Source of the DNA: Aplectana chamaeleonis
Lineage: Eukaryota; Nematoda; Chromadorea; Rhabditida; Cosmocercidae
Direction of reading: 5' to 3'
Assembly (NCBI GenBank): GCA_029168955.1
Contig: JAPDOI010000957.1
Coordinates: forward strand, 124,001-188,000
Length of the DNA: 64,000 nucleotides
Below the pieces are notes generated by a model. The model saw only the letters and a program-made list of their open reading frames with translations, was not told where the DNA came from and did no database searches. Shown here piece after piece: positions 1 to 11,283 of the stretch (within the stretch, counting starts at the first letter, position 1; each line of letters opens with the position of its first letter). A program made the position numbers and the translations under genes.

Positions 1-146
1 TTAGTATAAATGAATATCATGAGTATCAATCCTTTACATCGATTTCGTAAATACCCGTGAGTTCCTGTCTAATCCACTCAAAACAGGATTGCCCGTACGA
101 TCAATACACATGGTTTTCGGTACCCAATCCTACCCTCAATGCGCCA

Positions 147-456
147 TAAGGGGTATGGTACACTTTTGCGACACACTGTCTCGTCGCTCTGCACAGCAAC
201 AGCGACCGCCTGTCGCGGAGCTCCCACTCTTTAAACCTGTCGGTGTCGCGGTGTGTTGCAAGCTTCGGCCCGCGACAGCGACAGGCTGCGGTCCATTCGC
301 AGTATGTCAGCCCTCCGCGATACGTCGCTGTAACAGACGCGCGACAACTGTGCCTACCACGACTGATGCCGTTGCTACGATGCAGGTCCCGCGGCGATTT
401 GTGCTAGATTGCGTGCATGTCGGCCATGGCAGCGGCAAAGTATACCATACCCCTAA
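147..456. repeat. MITE with TAAGGGG inverted ends
   Basis: The left end TAAGGGGTATGGTACAC is mirrored at the right end by GTATACCATACCCCTAA, enclosing about 310 bp. The interior is dense in GCGACAGCGAC-type words, as in the element at 52390-52764, so the two are probably one family. It contains no supported coding frame. The class is inferred from structure alone. Confidence 0.7.
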
Positions 457-617
457 CACCTTCATCATACTTTTGCGATAGCGGCAAATATCGCCATTAT
501 CAGCAGAAAAGGAGAAATCAGATGTCTGATAATGGTATCAGACATTTAATTTCTCATTCTTCCTGCTGATAATCCGCGGCATTCGCCGCTATCGCAAAAG
601 TATGAATAGGGTGTAGG
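452..617. repeat. Foldback element with arms of about 70-80 bp
   Basis: The left arm contains CATACTTTTGCGATAGCGGC and the right arm its inverse, GCCGCTATCGCAAAAGTATG. The pairing continues through the TTATCAGCAG / CTGCTGATAA segments to a short loop near 535. It shares a few bases with the end of the preceding MITE, so one probably inserted at the edge of the other. Confidence 0.75.
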
Positions 618-1384
618 AGCCTTTCATAGTGGCAAAACTCGCTCTCGCGGTGGCGGTGTGAGTGATGGGTGGGGGTGCTACGCAGCGCAAATTATGCCGT
701 GCGACGGGGGCGACTGCCGCGCTTTCAGAGTGTGCGAGCTAGCAGCGACGGCAGCAACGTCGCGGGATGGAAATAATTTCGACCATTTTTGTCGCTGTCG
801 CTGCCGTTCCGCCGTAGTTTCTTCCTATTTGTTGATGTTCTTTTGTTACTACCTGTCCATTAACTCTCTATAAAAATAGATATTCTCCCTATTTCACTGT
901 TTTTTTTTTCAATCGAACAAACGGCGGCGAAAAGGTAAGAGACGCAGAGACAGAAATATGAATCGGCGACAAGTCTTGGTTACGGCCACTTTCTCTCGCT
1001 CTAGAGAGCGACGCGACGAATTTCGCAGCGACGCTACTCTGAAAGGCCCTATACTCGCACAGACAACTCAAACGAAGAGATTCGATGCCGATTTTGCGCA
1101 AAATCTGCGCTGATGATGCGCAGAAAATGCGGAGTAAATTACACGATGCGCGCCAATTGGATGTCTGCAGTGTAGCTACGTACCTGTATGGCTAATGTAG
1201 ACTGGAATGTCGAGTCGTTACATCAGATACGCTTGTTTGAGTAACAGGCCATGCCGAATCTACCAATATCCGACTCATTATCCGATCCGAATCGTGACAT
1301 TTTTCGGATATTCGGTATCCGAATCATTATCCGACTCATGGCACATTTTGGTGATTCAGATTTCGAATCAAAGGGATTCCGGCG
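618..1384. other. No feature recognised
   Basis: A GC-rich first part gives way to AT-rich sequence. Short open frames occur on both strands but show no recognisable domain, splice pattern or repeat symmetry. Confidence 0.5.
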
Positions 1385-1550
1385 TTTTTTCGGTGAATCG
1401 GATTTTGGATCATTCGGATTTTGACCTTTTGGTGAATCGGATTCTGGATCATTCGGATTTTGACACTTTTTCGGTGATTCGGATTTTGGATCATTCGGAT
1501 TTTGACGTTTTTTCGGTGAATCGGATTTTGAATCATGAAAATTTCGGTTC
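1385..1550. repeat. 42-bp satellite array, about four units
   Basis: The word GGTGAATCGG or a close variant recurs at 1392, 1431, 1473 and 1515, a period of 39-42 bp. Each unit also holds CATTCGGATTTTGAC. The unit aligns with the 42-bp units at 48915-49165 and 50826-51175, so this looks like a diverged member of one satellite family. Because 42 is a multiple of three, frames stay open by chance; I do not take it as coding. Confidence 0.8.
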
Positions 1551-1854
1551 ATTCGGATGGATATGCGAAAATGAGTGAGTCGGATCCAATGTATACTAGG
1601 GAGCTCATTCTCGGACAGGAGGCTGTAAATAGATGCAGGTCGCTCCTATTCCAATTTGAACTTGATACATTAACTTTGAAGGATACCTCGAAATCGTGGG
1701 CTTACATACTAAAATAGCAGTGGAGCACGAAAACTCATTTTTTCTGCTACGGCTATGGAGACCGGGGTGTGCGGGTGAATCTGCAGCCAATCAACACAGT
1801 TCGTCGGAGATAAGTACTGAAATTGTCAGAATTCGTATTCATGACACGTCATCA

Positions 1855-2210
1855 ATCGATAATCAATATTATCGATTTTCGCGCTTTTTGCCAAAATGCG
1901 GCTAGGAGTGGTGATTGCTGATGGGATTGGTTTTGTTGGTTGGAGAATTTTGCTCATCAGTCATTATCGATAAATACCGATCAACAATATTGATTTTTTC
2001 GCCTTTTGCACAAAACGCCGCAATGATTTTCGATTGTTGATGGCTCTAAGTCACTTGTTTGGGAAATTCTTCTCATCATGCAAAACCGAACATTATCGAT
2101 CAATGACATAGATTTTTCTCATGTTGCACAAAATGCGGCAATGAGTGGTATTTTTTATGGTTTTGGGTAATAAGTTTCAAAAATTGTACTCATTCGACAA
2201 TCTCGTTGTT
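1855..2210. repeat. Three degenerate tandem copies of about 120 bp
   Basis: Three successive units start near 1855, 1967 and 2095. Each begins with ATCGAT-rich sequence, then a gatttttCGCCTTTTGC-like stretch, then AAAATGCGGCAATGAGTGG or a variant, then a T-rich end. Unit lengths differ (about 112-128 bp), so this is an old tandem duplication. Confidence 0.6.
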
Positions 2211-2288
2211 AGCTAATTCATCATTCCGAAATGGAAATCGTTGAGCAAAATTGAAGTCAGAAAGGGAACCTTCGGGAAAAATAAGTGA

Positions 2289-2817
2289 AATTTCTGAAAA
2301 TTTAGCTTCCTGGCAAAAGTAACGTTTTGTTAAGGATAAAAAAAGTTTTAAAAATGTATTGAAATATCTTAAAAAAATGATTTGGCGTAAAATAGCCTGG
2401 AAAAATAAAAAAGCTACGAAATGAAGTGAAATAACCAGAAAATGTGATTTGGTGGTAGATCAGTTCACAATCTTCTCCGTTAAACTTATCAAAACGAAAT
2501 CAAGCACGATATGGAATGGAGCCTTGCGTTCACCTAGCTTGACCTATGCTGATTCCCTTATTGCAGCTTTCAAAAATGGCTTAATGTTTCCGTTGCGCGC
2601 TTGATTTCGTTTTGATAAGTTTAACGGAGAAGATTGTGAAATGATCGACCACCAAATCACATTTTTGGTTATTTCACTTCATTTCGTAGCTTTTTTATTT
2701 TTCCAGGCTATTTTAAGCCAAATCATTTTTTTTAAGATATTTCAATACATTTTTAAAACTTTTTTTTTATCCTTACCAAATCGTTACTTTTTCCAGGAAG
2801 CTAAATTTTCAGAAATT
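2289..2817. repeat. Foldback element with arms of about 217 bp
   Basis: The left arm (2289-2505) is repeated in inverse orientation at 2599-2817 with few mismatches around a spacer of about 93 bp. For example AATTTCTGAAAATTTAGCTT on the left faces AAGCTAAATTTTCAGAAATT on the right, and CGAAATCAAGC faces GCTTGATTTCG at the inner edge. No transposase is present, so it is a non-autonomous foldback or MITE-type element. The transcript would form a very long hairpin. Confidence 0.9.
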
Positions 2818-2839
2818 AAATGCTGTAAACAAAATTTAC

Positions 2840-2925
2840 CACACCTGCGGGAAGCGAACCAGGCCAACACGAGTGGAACGAGAGCAGCGAGACACTGCAC
2901 TGCGCCACTGCAGGAGTTGGGCTAT
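2840..2925 (-). other. tRNA-like promoter pair, possible SINE head
   Basis: On the minus strand GTGGCGCAGTGCAG resembles a pol III A box and GGTTCGCTTCCC a B box about 45 bases downstream. Acceptor-stem pairing is not convincing, so a functional tRNA is unlikely. A tRNA-derived SINE or tRNA relic is the inference. It begins directly after the foldback element ends. Confidence 0.3.
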
Positions 2926-3119
2926 CTGGACCAGGCACATGAGGTAGTGGTGCAACGCATTGGGGAAAGCAGAATGCAGCCATCAGGCTCACTGATGCAT
3001 CACATAATGTACTCAAAAGCACAATACAATTTCAGGCAAGGATTTTTTTTCGATTTCCATCTAATTGTCATCTTCTATAACTCTTGTCAAGTCCGAGATC
3101 TCAATTCTGTAGTTGTACA

Positions 3120-3515
3120 AATTCGGAAAAAATGTCGAACGACGGTCGAAAAAAATTCGCTCGACGAAATTTCGAACGAACGAAATTCGAAACTAATCGA
3201 AATTTCGATTTTTTTCGAAATTTCGCATTTTTTTCGAAATTCGTAGAAAATTTCGAAATTTTTTCGAAATTTGTCCGAAAGTATTCCGAACGAACGAATT
3301 TCGAAAAAATTTCGAAAAATCAGATTTCGAGCAAACGAAAATTGAAAAATTCTCGTTCGAAACCATTTCGAACGAACGAAATTTCAAAAAATTTCGTTCG
3401 ACGTTATCTCGAACGAACGAAATCTGAAAAAAATTTGTTCGACGAATTTTTGGACGAAAACTTCGAAAAATATTCGGGAAATTTTTCGAGAATTTCGTTC
3501 GTGTACAACTATACT
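3120..3515. repeat. TTCGAA-rich degenerate palindromic tandem repeat
   Basis: CGAAATTTCG, TTCGAA and GAACGAACGAA words recur throughout at irregular spacing. Both strands stay open because the repeat is self-complementary. It may be a distant relative of the TTCGAATATTCGAC satellite at 48915 and 50826, but that is not established. Confidence 0.65.
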
Positions 3516-3773
3516 CAATTCCCTCTAAAAGGCGAGATAAAAACGGTCACCACAGGACGACCCTTTTCATAGTCTTCGAGCTCAATAGCATCTGCATATA
3601 TGGATGGACTCATCAACGACTTTGGTTTCCATTCCTTCGCCAGCTTGTCTCTATATTCTGATTCCCTCAAGAAATAGGTGAGAAACCAGTTAGGAGAGGG
3701 GAGGGGAAATATGATTAGCGAGTGATTCTCTTCAAGCTTAGCATAAATTTGAGATTTTTCGGGTGTCTCACAC

Positions 3774-4257
3774 CTTTAAAGGCACAGTCCAACCTCAGAA
3801 TCGAATTTTTGTTTTCCTGCTTATCTTGGAGAAAATTTCACGCTGATCACAATGATGCGTCCATGATAGCTCAGAACTTATTACGAACGGAGTTATGGCT
3901 CCTCAAGGATTACAAATTTGAACGGGGATAAGTTCGCGGACGAGTTGTCTCGCGCCTATGTTTTCTCGCTATTCGCAGCCATCGTTCTGAAACAGATCAC
4001 AATATAAAGTAAGACCGAAAACAAGTGGAAGAACATAGATTTTGAATAAAATCAATTGCGCTTCTCTTCCTTATTGAGATCGGAAATTTGTTGGTGGGCG
4101 TGATCCATTTTTTCTTTCAAGGGGCGTGGTCGCCTTTTTCCTCGCTTTTTCTCGCCTATTTGAGCGAATTGAGATTCCGCGTTTGGCAGCGTTGCTATAC
4201 ATGGCAGCCGGAGTAGAATATCAGCAATTACCCCCGAGCTTGGACTGTGGCTTTAAG
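3774..4257. repeat. MITE family A copy (TTAAAGGCACAGT ends)
   Basis: The left end TTAAAGGCACAGTCCAACCT faces AGCTTGGACTGTGGCTTTAA at the right end, giving an element of about 484 bp. Related sequence occurs at 18182-19545, 30527-30602 and 54595-55045, so the family is dispersed. The right end abuts a sequence like the left end of family B (GCAGTGTTCGCGATAA, compare 43367 and 44152). A weaker, partial relative of family A may lie just upstream at about 3515-3620. Confidence 0.75.
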
Positions 4258-4289
4258 GCAGTGTTCGCGATAATTTTCAGTTTTTCTCC

Positions 4290-5465
4290 ATAGTATGTAT
4301 GTGTGGTTGTCTTTTTTCGGACAAAACCCCTTTCCGGTTACCTGTACACTCTTTAAATATGATTATTTTTTGTCAGGGTTTCCTTCTAGTGGTATTTGAT
4401 GACAATTGCTGTTGCTGATTCTTCTAGGTTGCTGTTTTATCACAATTACGATTTTCTGGTGGGCTTCCATATTTTTCGAATCGAAAGCCTTGCTAGGTTA
4501 GCAATTCGCTGTTGTTTTTGAGGTTTCTCCTGACGAGATGTTTTTTAAACGGCTCTCCTCATTTTTTTCAAGTCCTAGAACTTCAGTTTTGGTGGCGAAA
4601 ACACTATTTTGGTGTTTTTACTAAGTATACGAAAACAGTCTTTTGGTGTTTTTTACTAAGTAAGTACGTTCAGTGCAGTTTGTTTAATTAATTTGAGATT
4701 TTTTTTGTAGAACTCGTTGGTTAGAAAGGAAGCATATTTCTTGTATCGCATGATTGATGAATTGTTGCTGGAATAAGTAGATTATTATTATGGAAAATCA
4801 GCAAATCATGTACGGAAAATGGTGAAAATTGGTACGAAGGGTAAAGACGAGCATAGTATGTTTTACGTAATAGACATTAAAGTGATCTAGGATTTCAAAA
4901 TCGATCAAACAGATGCTTTTCCTGAGCAGATCCTGAGGTTGATGGCGTCACGAGCGTTTATTTCAGATGGGTCACCCCGTTCACTGTGTCGTCTTCGATG
5001 CTGTTCTCACTTCGAGCCGCTCCGTTCGGTGTAGGGTTGTTGACGGCGCTACCCATGAGGCACCACTCCGTCGACCATGGAGTTTGCAACCACGCTGTGT
5101 GAGCGACCCACCCCGTCCGCGATGCTTTCCGGCATGGTCGTCGAATCATTTCAACGGGAGTCCTAAATGTACTCGAGAGGACATTTAGCGAAGATCGATC
5201 TGAATGCGCTGCGCCCTCTCTTCTGCAGCACTGTCTCGCGCGCACTAACCCCCACTCAATCAGAGGCAGCCATCTGTCGCTGATGTTCGCAATCAGCGAC
5301 ACCTTCAAATTTGAGATAAAGATGGATTTGAGTTGGAGCTGACTTGCTCATTAGGAGTCAAGACTTTACCTAGGGCATCCTTATGCATCAGACAAAATTT
5401 TTGAGCTATAACAGAGATGTCGCTCAGATGCAACTCAAAACAACTATTCAAGTTGCATAGTAAGC
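4290..5465. other. No feature recognised
   Basis: AT-rich to about 4920, then GC-rich from 4930 to 5300 with overlapping open frames on both strands that match nothing known to me. No inverted ends or splice-consistent exons were found. Confidence 0.45.
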
Positions 5466-5472
5466 CAGATTA

Positions 5473-6696
5473 CTACCGCCCCTGATTTGCTTCCAAGTGA
5501 CAAACGATTCTCTTTTTCAGAATTTTTTCAAACAGCCGTGAGAAAATAGATGTTATACTGATTGGCCTGAAATTAGTAGGGTCTGTGAAAGAGGGCCTTT
5601 CTGGAATGGGGGTAACAAATGATTGCCTCCATTTGATGGGGACTTCACCAGACATGAAGCTCAGATTGAAGATATACTCCAGGGGACCTGCACTATCAAG
5701 AACGATCTGCTTGACAAAGCTGAGTGGTATGGCGTCGGGAGTGATAGAGTTGGATGAAGGCCAGGCAAGAAGTTCCTTGATAATTTCATCTTTGTAAAAC
5801 CAACATGAATCAGCCATAACAGCGAAAGAATTGGAGACAGGTAGACTGTCTATAGAAGAGACGTCAGAAAACGACTTTTGAAATACGTCCGCCAACAACT
5901 CAGCTCTATCACTAGCATTCCTTACCAATGCCCCATTGGGGTTTTTGAGAACTCCAACACCTGATTTTTCCCGGAGTTTAGAGTTGATAAATCTGAAAAA
6001 GCAATGTTTATCACTTGACTCGACAGCTTTTTTCTCAGTATGGTTATTACACTTCTTCAATTTATTAGCAAAACGTTCACTAACATTTTTGAACCGTTCC
6101 CAGAAGTCTGCACAGTCCTGAGTTTTAGCCAAATGCCACGCCTCAGATCTCAACCGCTCAAGGTTGGTTAAATGCGGTGGGAGTCTTCGTTTATTACGGT
6201 AGCACGGTTCGAGGGGAAAGAAAGTATCAATGCAATGATGGATGATAGAAAGGAAAAGCTCGTACTTCTCGTCCACACTGACAACAGCGAATGGCATCAA
6301 GACTTGCTTTCCTAAAATTCCTTCTATGCACAACGGGAGCATCACACATCGGAAGGTTAAGTGCAAAATGAACGGTAGAGTGATCACTGGACCCCATACG
6401 ACGGAGAAATGCTTACTGAATTCACCATACAGTTAACATTACACAGAACTAGGCCAAGTACATGACCACCACGGGTCGACGCCCTAACAAATTGCTCAAG
6501 GCAATGACTCGAGCACACAGTTAAGAAACTTCTTGAGATGGAACTCACATTGGCAAGAGCAGATGGTTCATTCCAATTGATATCCGGGAGATTAAAATCG
6601 CCTGTGATGATAGAAGGCCAGCTACAAGAAATAAGGGCGCCGATGGTACTTAACAGTTGCTCAGACAAATTCGAAGTACAAGATGGTGTCCTATAT
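5473..6696 (-). pseudogene. CR1-type non-LTR retrotransposon: endonuclease end and RT start
   Basis: On the minus strand the first part (6696 to about 6380) encodes an endonuclease segment with GDFNLPDINW, and in a shifted frame SSDHSTVHF, the His motif that closes APE-type endonucleases. The longer frame (6387 to 5473) carries a linker and the start of the reverse transcriptase, FRPISITSIFSRLFEKILKK, typical of the CR1 clade. It ends inside the RT, before the catalytic YADD region, so the 3' part is lost or displaced. Frameshifts lie between the two parts. The upstream continuation is at 8303-9130, beyond a Tc3-like insertion. The protein would nick DNA and prime reverse transcription at the target; this copy cannot do so. 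Confidence 0.85.
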
Positions 6697-6697
6697 A

Positions 6698-8302
6698 CAG
6701 TGCGTTCGGAAATGATAGGGACACCTCTAAAAAATGAGATTTTCAATAAATTTCTGGGAATGGTGATGAATACTGTTCATCAATGAATTCAGCGTGATAA
6801 AAAACTCTGTTCGCAGCTTCCTTGAAACCGTGCCTAATTTCATAAGATTTTGCCTTTACATTTAGAAAATTTCACCATTCGGAAATGATAGGGACACCCT
6901 GCAAAAAACTGGAATTTTTCACTTCGAACAAAATTTCCCGTTACAAGTTCACTACATGAACGCAACACGAGGACACCCAACATCTTTATTCCAATCATGG
7001 GCGTGGTACATCGCTTACTCTTTCCGAACAAGCCCAAATACGTGCCCTCAACGGTGCCGGGCTGAGCCAACGTCGAATTGCCTCCCAGCTCGGACGTTCC
7101 CCCAACTGCATCAGCCAGTTCCTACGAGAGCCAGACTCCTACGGCTTGGCGAAGAGTCCTAAACGCCCAAGAAAGGTCAGCGGCAGGGATGCACGGAGGA
7201 TAAGCCGACTCTGCTCAAACAGTAGTCTGTCTCTCAACCAAGTGAGGGCTCAGTTGCCGCTCAATGTGTCGAAGACTACTGTTTGGAGCGTCGTAAACGC
7301 AGACGAAAACATCGTCCGCCAAGTGATGAAGAAGGCTCCATCACTCTCAGAAGCCCACAAAGTAGCTCGACTCCGGTTTGCAAGGAACAACATGGCAACA
7401 GACTGGTCAAAGGTAAGGGATTCCCTAAAAACTAGATAAAATTTAAAAAGATAAAGGCGACATGTTCCAGGTAATTTTCTCCGACGAAAAGAAGTTTAAC
7501 CTTGATGGACCTGACGGTGCTCGATACTACTGGAGAGATCTTCGCAAGGATCCGATGGTATTTAGTCGAAGAAATTTCGGAGGCGGTTCGCTGATGTGTT
7601 GGGGAGCATTCTGCAGCGAAGGTGTTTTGGAAATCGCTTCCACTTCGTGCCGGATGGATTCGGCGGAGTATCAAGAAACATTGCGTGCGCATCTTCTGAA
7701 GTTCTTCACTGGAAACAGGCGTCAACGCTACATTTTCCAGCAAGATAACGCTTCGGTCCATGTCTCCAGATCCACAAAGGCGTGGCTTCAACAAAACCGA
7801 GTTCGCGTGATGGAATGGCCGGCGTGTAGTCCTGACTGCAACCCGATAGAGAATATCTGGGGCATAATTGTGCGCCAGATTTACGCGAATAACAAGCAGT
7901 ATGGGACCGTAGACGAGCTTAAGGCCGAAGTACTCGAAGCCTGGAGAAATTTGGATAAAAATGTGATATCTAATTTGATCACTTCTATGCCGAATAGAAT
8001 TTTTGAATTAATTTCCAACTCTGGAGGTGCGATATAACATTAGATTTCATGTATGTGTATGTTTTGTTCATTCATTGTTTGATAATTTTTGTTTTTTAAT
8101 AGTGTCCCTATCATTTCCGAACGGCGAATAATGTGACAATTTAAAATAAAATGTTACAATATTATGCTATTGTTATAGAAACAATTGAACAGAGGTTATT
8201 TCCCTTGCTGAATTCATTTATGAGCATTACTGAACGCCGCACTCAATTTAAACATAAAGACTGTGGTTTTCAGGGGTGTCCCTATCATTTCCGAACGCAC
8301 TG
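6698..8302 (+). mobile_element. Tc3-like (Tc1/mariner) DNA transposon, 1605 bp
   Basis: The outer ends are CAGTGCGTTCGGAAATGATA and its exact inverse, flanked by a TA duplication (6696-6697 and 8303-8304). A second copy of TTCGGAAATGATAGGGACAC lies inside each end (6879 on the left, about 8102-8122 inverted on the right), so each terminus of about 200 bp has two transposase-binding-like repeats, an IR-DR layout as in Tc3 and Sleeping Beauty. The transposase is encoded between. The element interrupts the endonuclease of a CR1 retrotransposon, whose frame resumes on both sides. Confidence 0.95.
7002..8037 (+). CDS. Tc3-like DD34E transposase, two exons
   Basis: Exon 1 runs to 7412 and exon 2 from 7471 to 8037, separated by a 58-nt intron with GTAAGG and TTCCAG borders. 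Together they give about 325 residues, close to the 329 of C. elegans Tc3A, and the order and wording match that family. The N-terminal half has helix-turn-helix DNA-binding regions (LSQRRIASQLGRSPNCISQF). The catalytic residues are the Asp of FSDEKKFNLDG, the Asp of FQQDNASVH and the Glu of NPIENIWG, with 34 residues between the last two. An ATG at 6997 is one base out of frame with the conserved start (GRGTSLTLSEQ), and the in-frame upstream stop is TGA at 6957. This copy may therefore lack a usable start unless an upstream exon supplies it. The rest is undamaged. Confidence 0.9.
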
Positions 8303-9130
8303 TATATACCAAAAACCTATGGGTTTCAAGTCGATTTCCATATCCGTGCAAAGGATTTTATATGCATCAGGGCAGAATCCTGGAACACAAGAACTGGACA
8401 AAAGTTTCCTAGCCAGAAAAAAGTCCTCCACCCTTTTTGCAAAGACGGTCCGACCTCAGAACTTCGTAATGCGAGCACCAGTCACCCAGTAGAGAAACCG
8501 ACCCAACCCCACCGTTCAACCATGTTTCAGTTAAAGAGATAATGTCCGTGTCAAATTTTTGAAGCAAGAATTTCACCGCGTCAACGTTCTTTACTAGTGA
8601 GCGAATGTTAGTGGCAATACATGTAAGGCGGCACCAATTTATCCGGGGAGAGTTTAGCAGTTTCCCGAGCTCGTAGGGGCTGGGTCACCCAGGGAAGATG
8701 CAGGAGGGTCAGCTACAATTTTCGAGGCGCTGGCATAATTTTCATTCACAGGAGCAACGAGATTCCCGGAACTAGAGTTGGGAAGCTGCCGTTGAGCCCT
8801 GACGCTGTCCCTCTCCTCCTTTGAGAGAGAGGGACTTATAAAGAACCCTCTGGAGGAGAAAGATTTGAGCCAGTGGGCTCGACGACAGACTAAATTAGCG
8901 TGAAGTGTTGTAGGCAAGACCAACTTAATCAAGCGTGACTTACCAGAACTCGGCTTACCCATCCGATGAATGGATGTGGGCCTGCACTCAACCTCTAAAT
9001 GATCTAATATCTTAGCAATACAATTCTCATCATGTAATACCCTAACCGATGAAGTGACATCGGGGCCAGTAGCAATCCCCCCCGAAAGGTGGCAGCTACC
9101 GGTTGTCACTGCGTGGTGGCTGGGTCAATC
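8303..9130 (-). pseudogene. CR1-type retrotransposon: ORF1 end and endonuclease start
   Basis: The frame at 9109-8654 encodes an ORF1 C-terminal part (SIHRMGKPSSGKSRLIKLVL, then LSKEERDSVRAQRQL), a pattern of CR1 ORF1 RNA-binding proteins. Directly downstream, 8655 to about 8450, a second frame encodes the N-terminus of the APE endonuclease: TNIRSL, then DIISLTETWL with the catalytic Glu, then RSDRLCKKGGG. The frame then breaks and resumes as CPDAYKILCTD up to the Tc3-like insertion at 8302, and continues beyond it at 6696. The start of ORF1 lies at 10469-10990, separated by about 1.3 kb of unrelated sequence. Confidence 0.85.
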
Positions 9131-10340
9131 ACGTCTAGGCTATCAATATGGCCGGGCCGGCATAGAAATGCACAGGCGGCGCTCAAGTTAATGACCATTG
9201 CAGTCAGCCACCTGGGAGCAGTGAGCGTTCTTTTGTGAGGTGGCTGACTGCAAGAAACGGGTGGTGACTTCGCTCACCGCCGCAGAGGAAAGAAAAATAG
9301 CGCGCGGAGCGAAGAGGAGCTGGGTCGATACCGCGGTCATAGGGTCGAGCACGTCCAATGGTGATGACTTTTTGAGGCAAGTGCGCTCCAAGAAAGGGCA
9401 GTGGAGCGCTTCCGAACCGACCAGTCCGCTGTCCACTTATCACCCCAGCACAGCACGGCGGCCTTTCTCGTTGTCTAGGTGGGCAAGGAAAATTGGACCC
9501 GCCGGCTGGCGGCCATCCAGCTCCGCTGCCAGCTGATAGGAATGACAGGCGAAACGTTTGAAGGTTTTATTGATGTTTAAATGATTAGTGGGAGATTAAC
9601 GTTAATTTGTACGTAGCTGTCATGAATACGTCTCCTTTATAGATTTCACGTGCTTTAGTTCTATGCTAAGCTCAACTTCCAATTCCTAAAAGTTGCTGTG
9701 GCCATATTCAACCATTTTCAGATTTTTTTCCAATAATCGCTCACCACAAATAAAATCAGATTTGCATAGAAAGCCATCTAAGAAAGATGAATGAAAAACG
9801 GTTTCGTTTTTAGAAAATGCATGAAACTTACGTGATCCGCGTGTACTAGTTACTAAATGCTGTATAATAGTTCATCTAAGTGCGGTTTTTATCTAAACAA
9901 CATCGTTTTCCTCTTTCGCTTCATGTTCACTTCTTTCTATATTGACTGGGGAGCGTGAAACAGACTAAGGAGAAAAATAGTTCATAATTCAAAAAAAATC
10001 CTTTGAATTTTCCGGTACATTGTGACAAAAACACGAGGTTCGCTCCTCGAAAATCATACTACAGAGTATTGTGCATTGTGGTTCAATGGAAGAGGTCATC
10101 CAACGAAAAATTTTCAAAATCGTTTTTTGAATCTAACATTCTCTCGCTTTGATGATCTCCGGGAAAAATTCCGAAATCCCATCATCCAAGGTCGGAAACT
10201 TATTAAATCTGAAAGATAGACAATTTTGCACGCTCCCGAAACCCATATTTACTACTGCTAGTTTGATCAAAGTTACAATGAATACGAAGAACTGTGGAGG
10301 GAGTGTATGTAAGAAAACTGAAAGAGTCACTCACACATGA
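9131..10340. other. Unassigned segment splitting the CR1 ORF1
   Basis: This DNA sits between the two halves of the CR1 ORF1. The part to about 9540 is GC-rich with open frames on both strands that I do not recognise; the rest is AT-rich. No clear terminal repeats were found. An inverted 19-base match (GGGCCAGTAGCAATCCCCC) lies near both edges, at 9063 plus strand and at about 10543-10561 on the minus strand, which points to a rearrangement rather than a clean insertion. Confidence 0.5.
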
Positions 10341-10432
10341 ACACGTGGCCTAGTGGTCGAAGGCGCTGTGTTGGGCATCCGTCTCGTAGGTTGGTGCGGT
10401 GCTGGTTCAAATACGTCGACTACTGAGAGTTT
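10341..10432 (+). other. tRNA-like (Leu/Ser type) relic or SINE head
   Basis: GTGGCCTAGTGGTCGAAGGC is a good D-arm and A-box match to class II tRNAs, and GGTTCAAATAC at 10404 is a B-box match 58 bases downstream, a spacing that fits a long variable arm. The anticodon stem does not pair well and the acceptor stem is not evident. It is more likely a tRNA pseudogene or the head of a SINE than a working tRNA. Confidence 0.4.
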
Positions 10433-10468
10433 TGCATTCAACGCTACTCTTCAAGATTGATTCTCGCT

Positions 10469-10990
10469 CTAAGGTCGCAACCTTAGGAGGCATCTAGGCG
10501 TCACCGACCTCAGGTTGGCTGCCTCTTTAGAGTCACCACATTGGGGGATTGCTACTGGCCCGGAAGATTCATCAATACCATAGATCACTACCGACTGCTT
10601 CCTCTCACGTTCCTCAAACGTGCAATCACAGTTATTAATAGGCCTAACAGGAGAAGATGAGCGCAAAGTTAAGTTGTGAGAAAGCACAGACTTGAGAGCA
10701 ACAATTTCAGCTTGTAATACGGCATTATCCTGAAGTAACTGGGCATTCTTAGCGGCTAACGACCTACTATCATCTACAAGTTCAAGATTCTTCAACATGA
10801 TTGAATCAAACTTCTCCCTCATAGACGAAAATCCGCTTATCACAAGCTTCAAATGCTTTGGAAGTGTTGCATCCTTCATCAATTCCACAACAGCACTAGC
10901 AAAATCCAACGGTGCTTGTGATCCAACTTCTCCGCCGCGACTAGTTGATGCTCGCGTCTGAACAGGAGAGCGGCGAACACGGTTAGGCAT
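10469..10990 (-). pseudogene. CR1-type retrotransposon ORF1, N-terminal part
   Basis: The frame starts at ATG (10990) with a basic, Ser/Thr-rich stretch, continues with a predicted coiled coil (LAAKNAQLLQDNAVLQAEIV, about residues 75-95), and reaches ERKQSVVIYGIDESS, the conserved entry to the RNA-binding domain of CR1 ORF1 proteins. It breaks off shortly after. The missing RNA-binding part resumes at 9109. ORF1 proteins coat the element RNA as oligomers. A 5' UTR of roughly 120 bp lies between the ATG and a TA microsatellite. Confidence 0.75.
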
Positions 10991-11118
10991 ACTTGCGAAA
11001 CAGATGAGTTGAAGCTAATAGACCTGTAACGGTGGCTTGTTGAAAAGTCGAGTATATGATTTTGCACCCCGCCACAGAGGTACTCGCAGTTAGTAGACGT
11101 TTACAATAGACCAAGAGC

Positions 11119-11283
<165 letters not shown>

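Noticed and set aside
3084..3572. Phe/Glu/Arg-rich plus-strand frame
   Set aside because: Generated by a TTCGAA-rich palindromic simple repeat; open on both strands.
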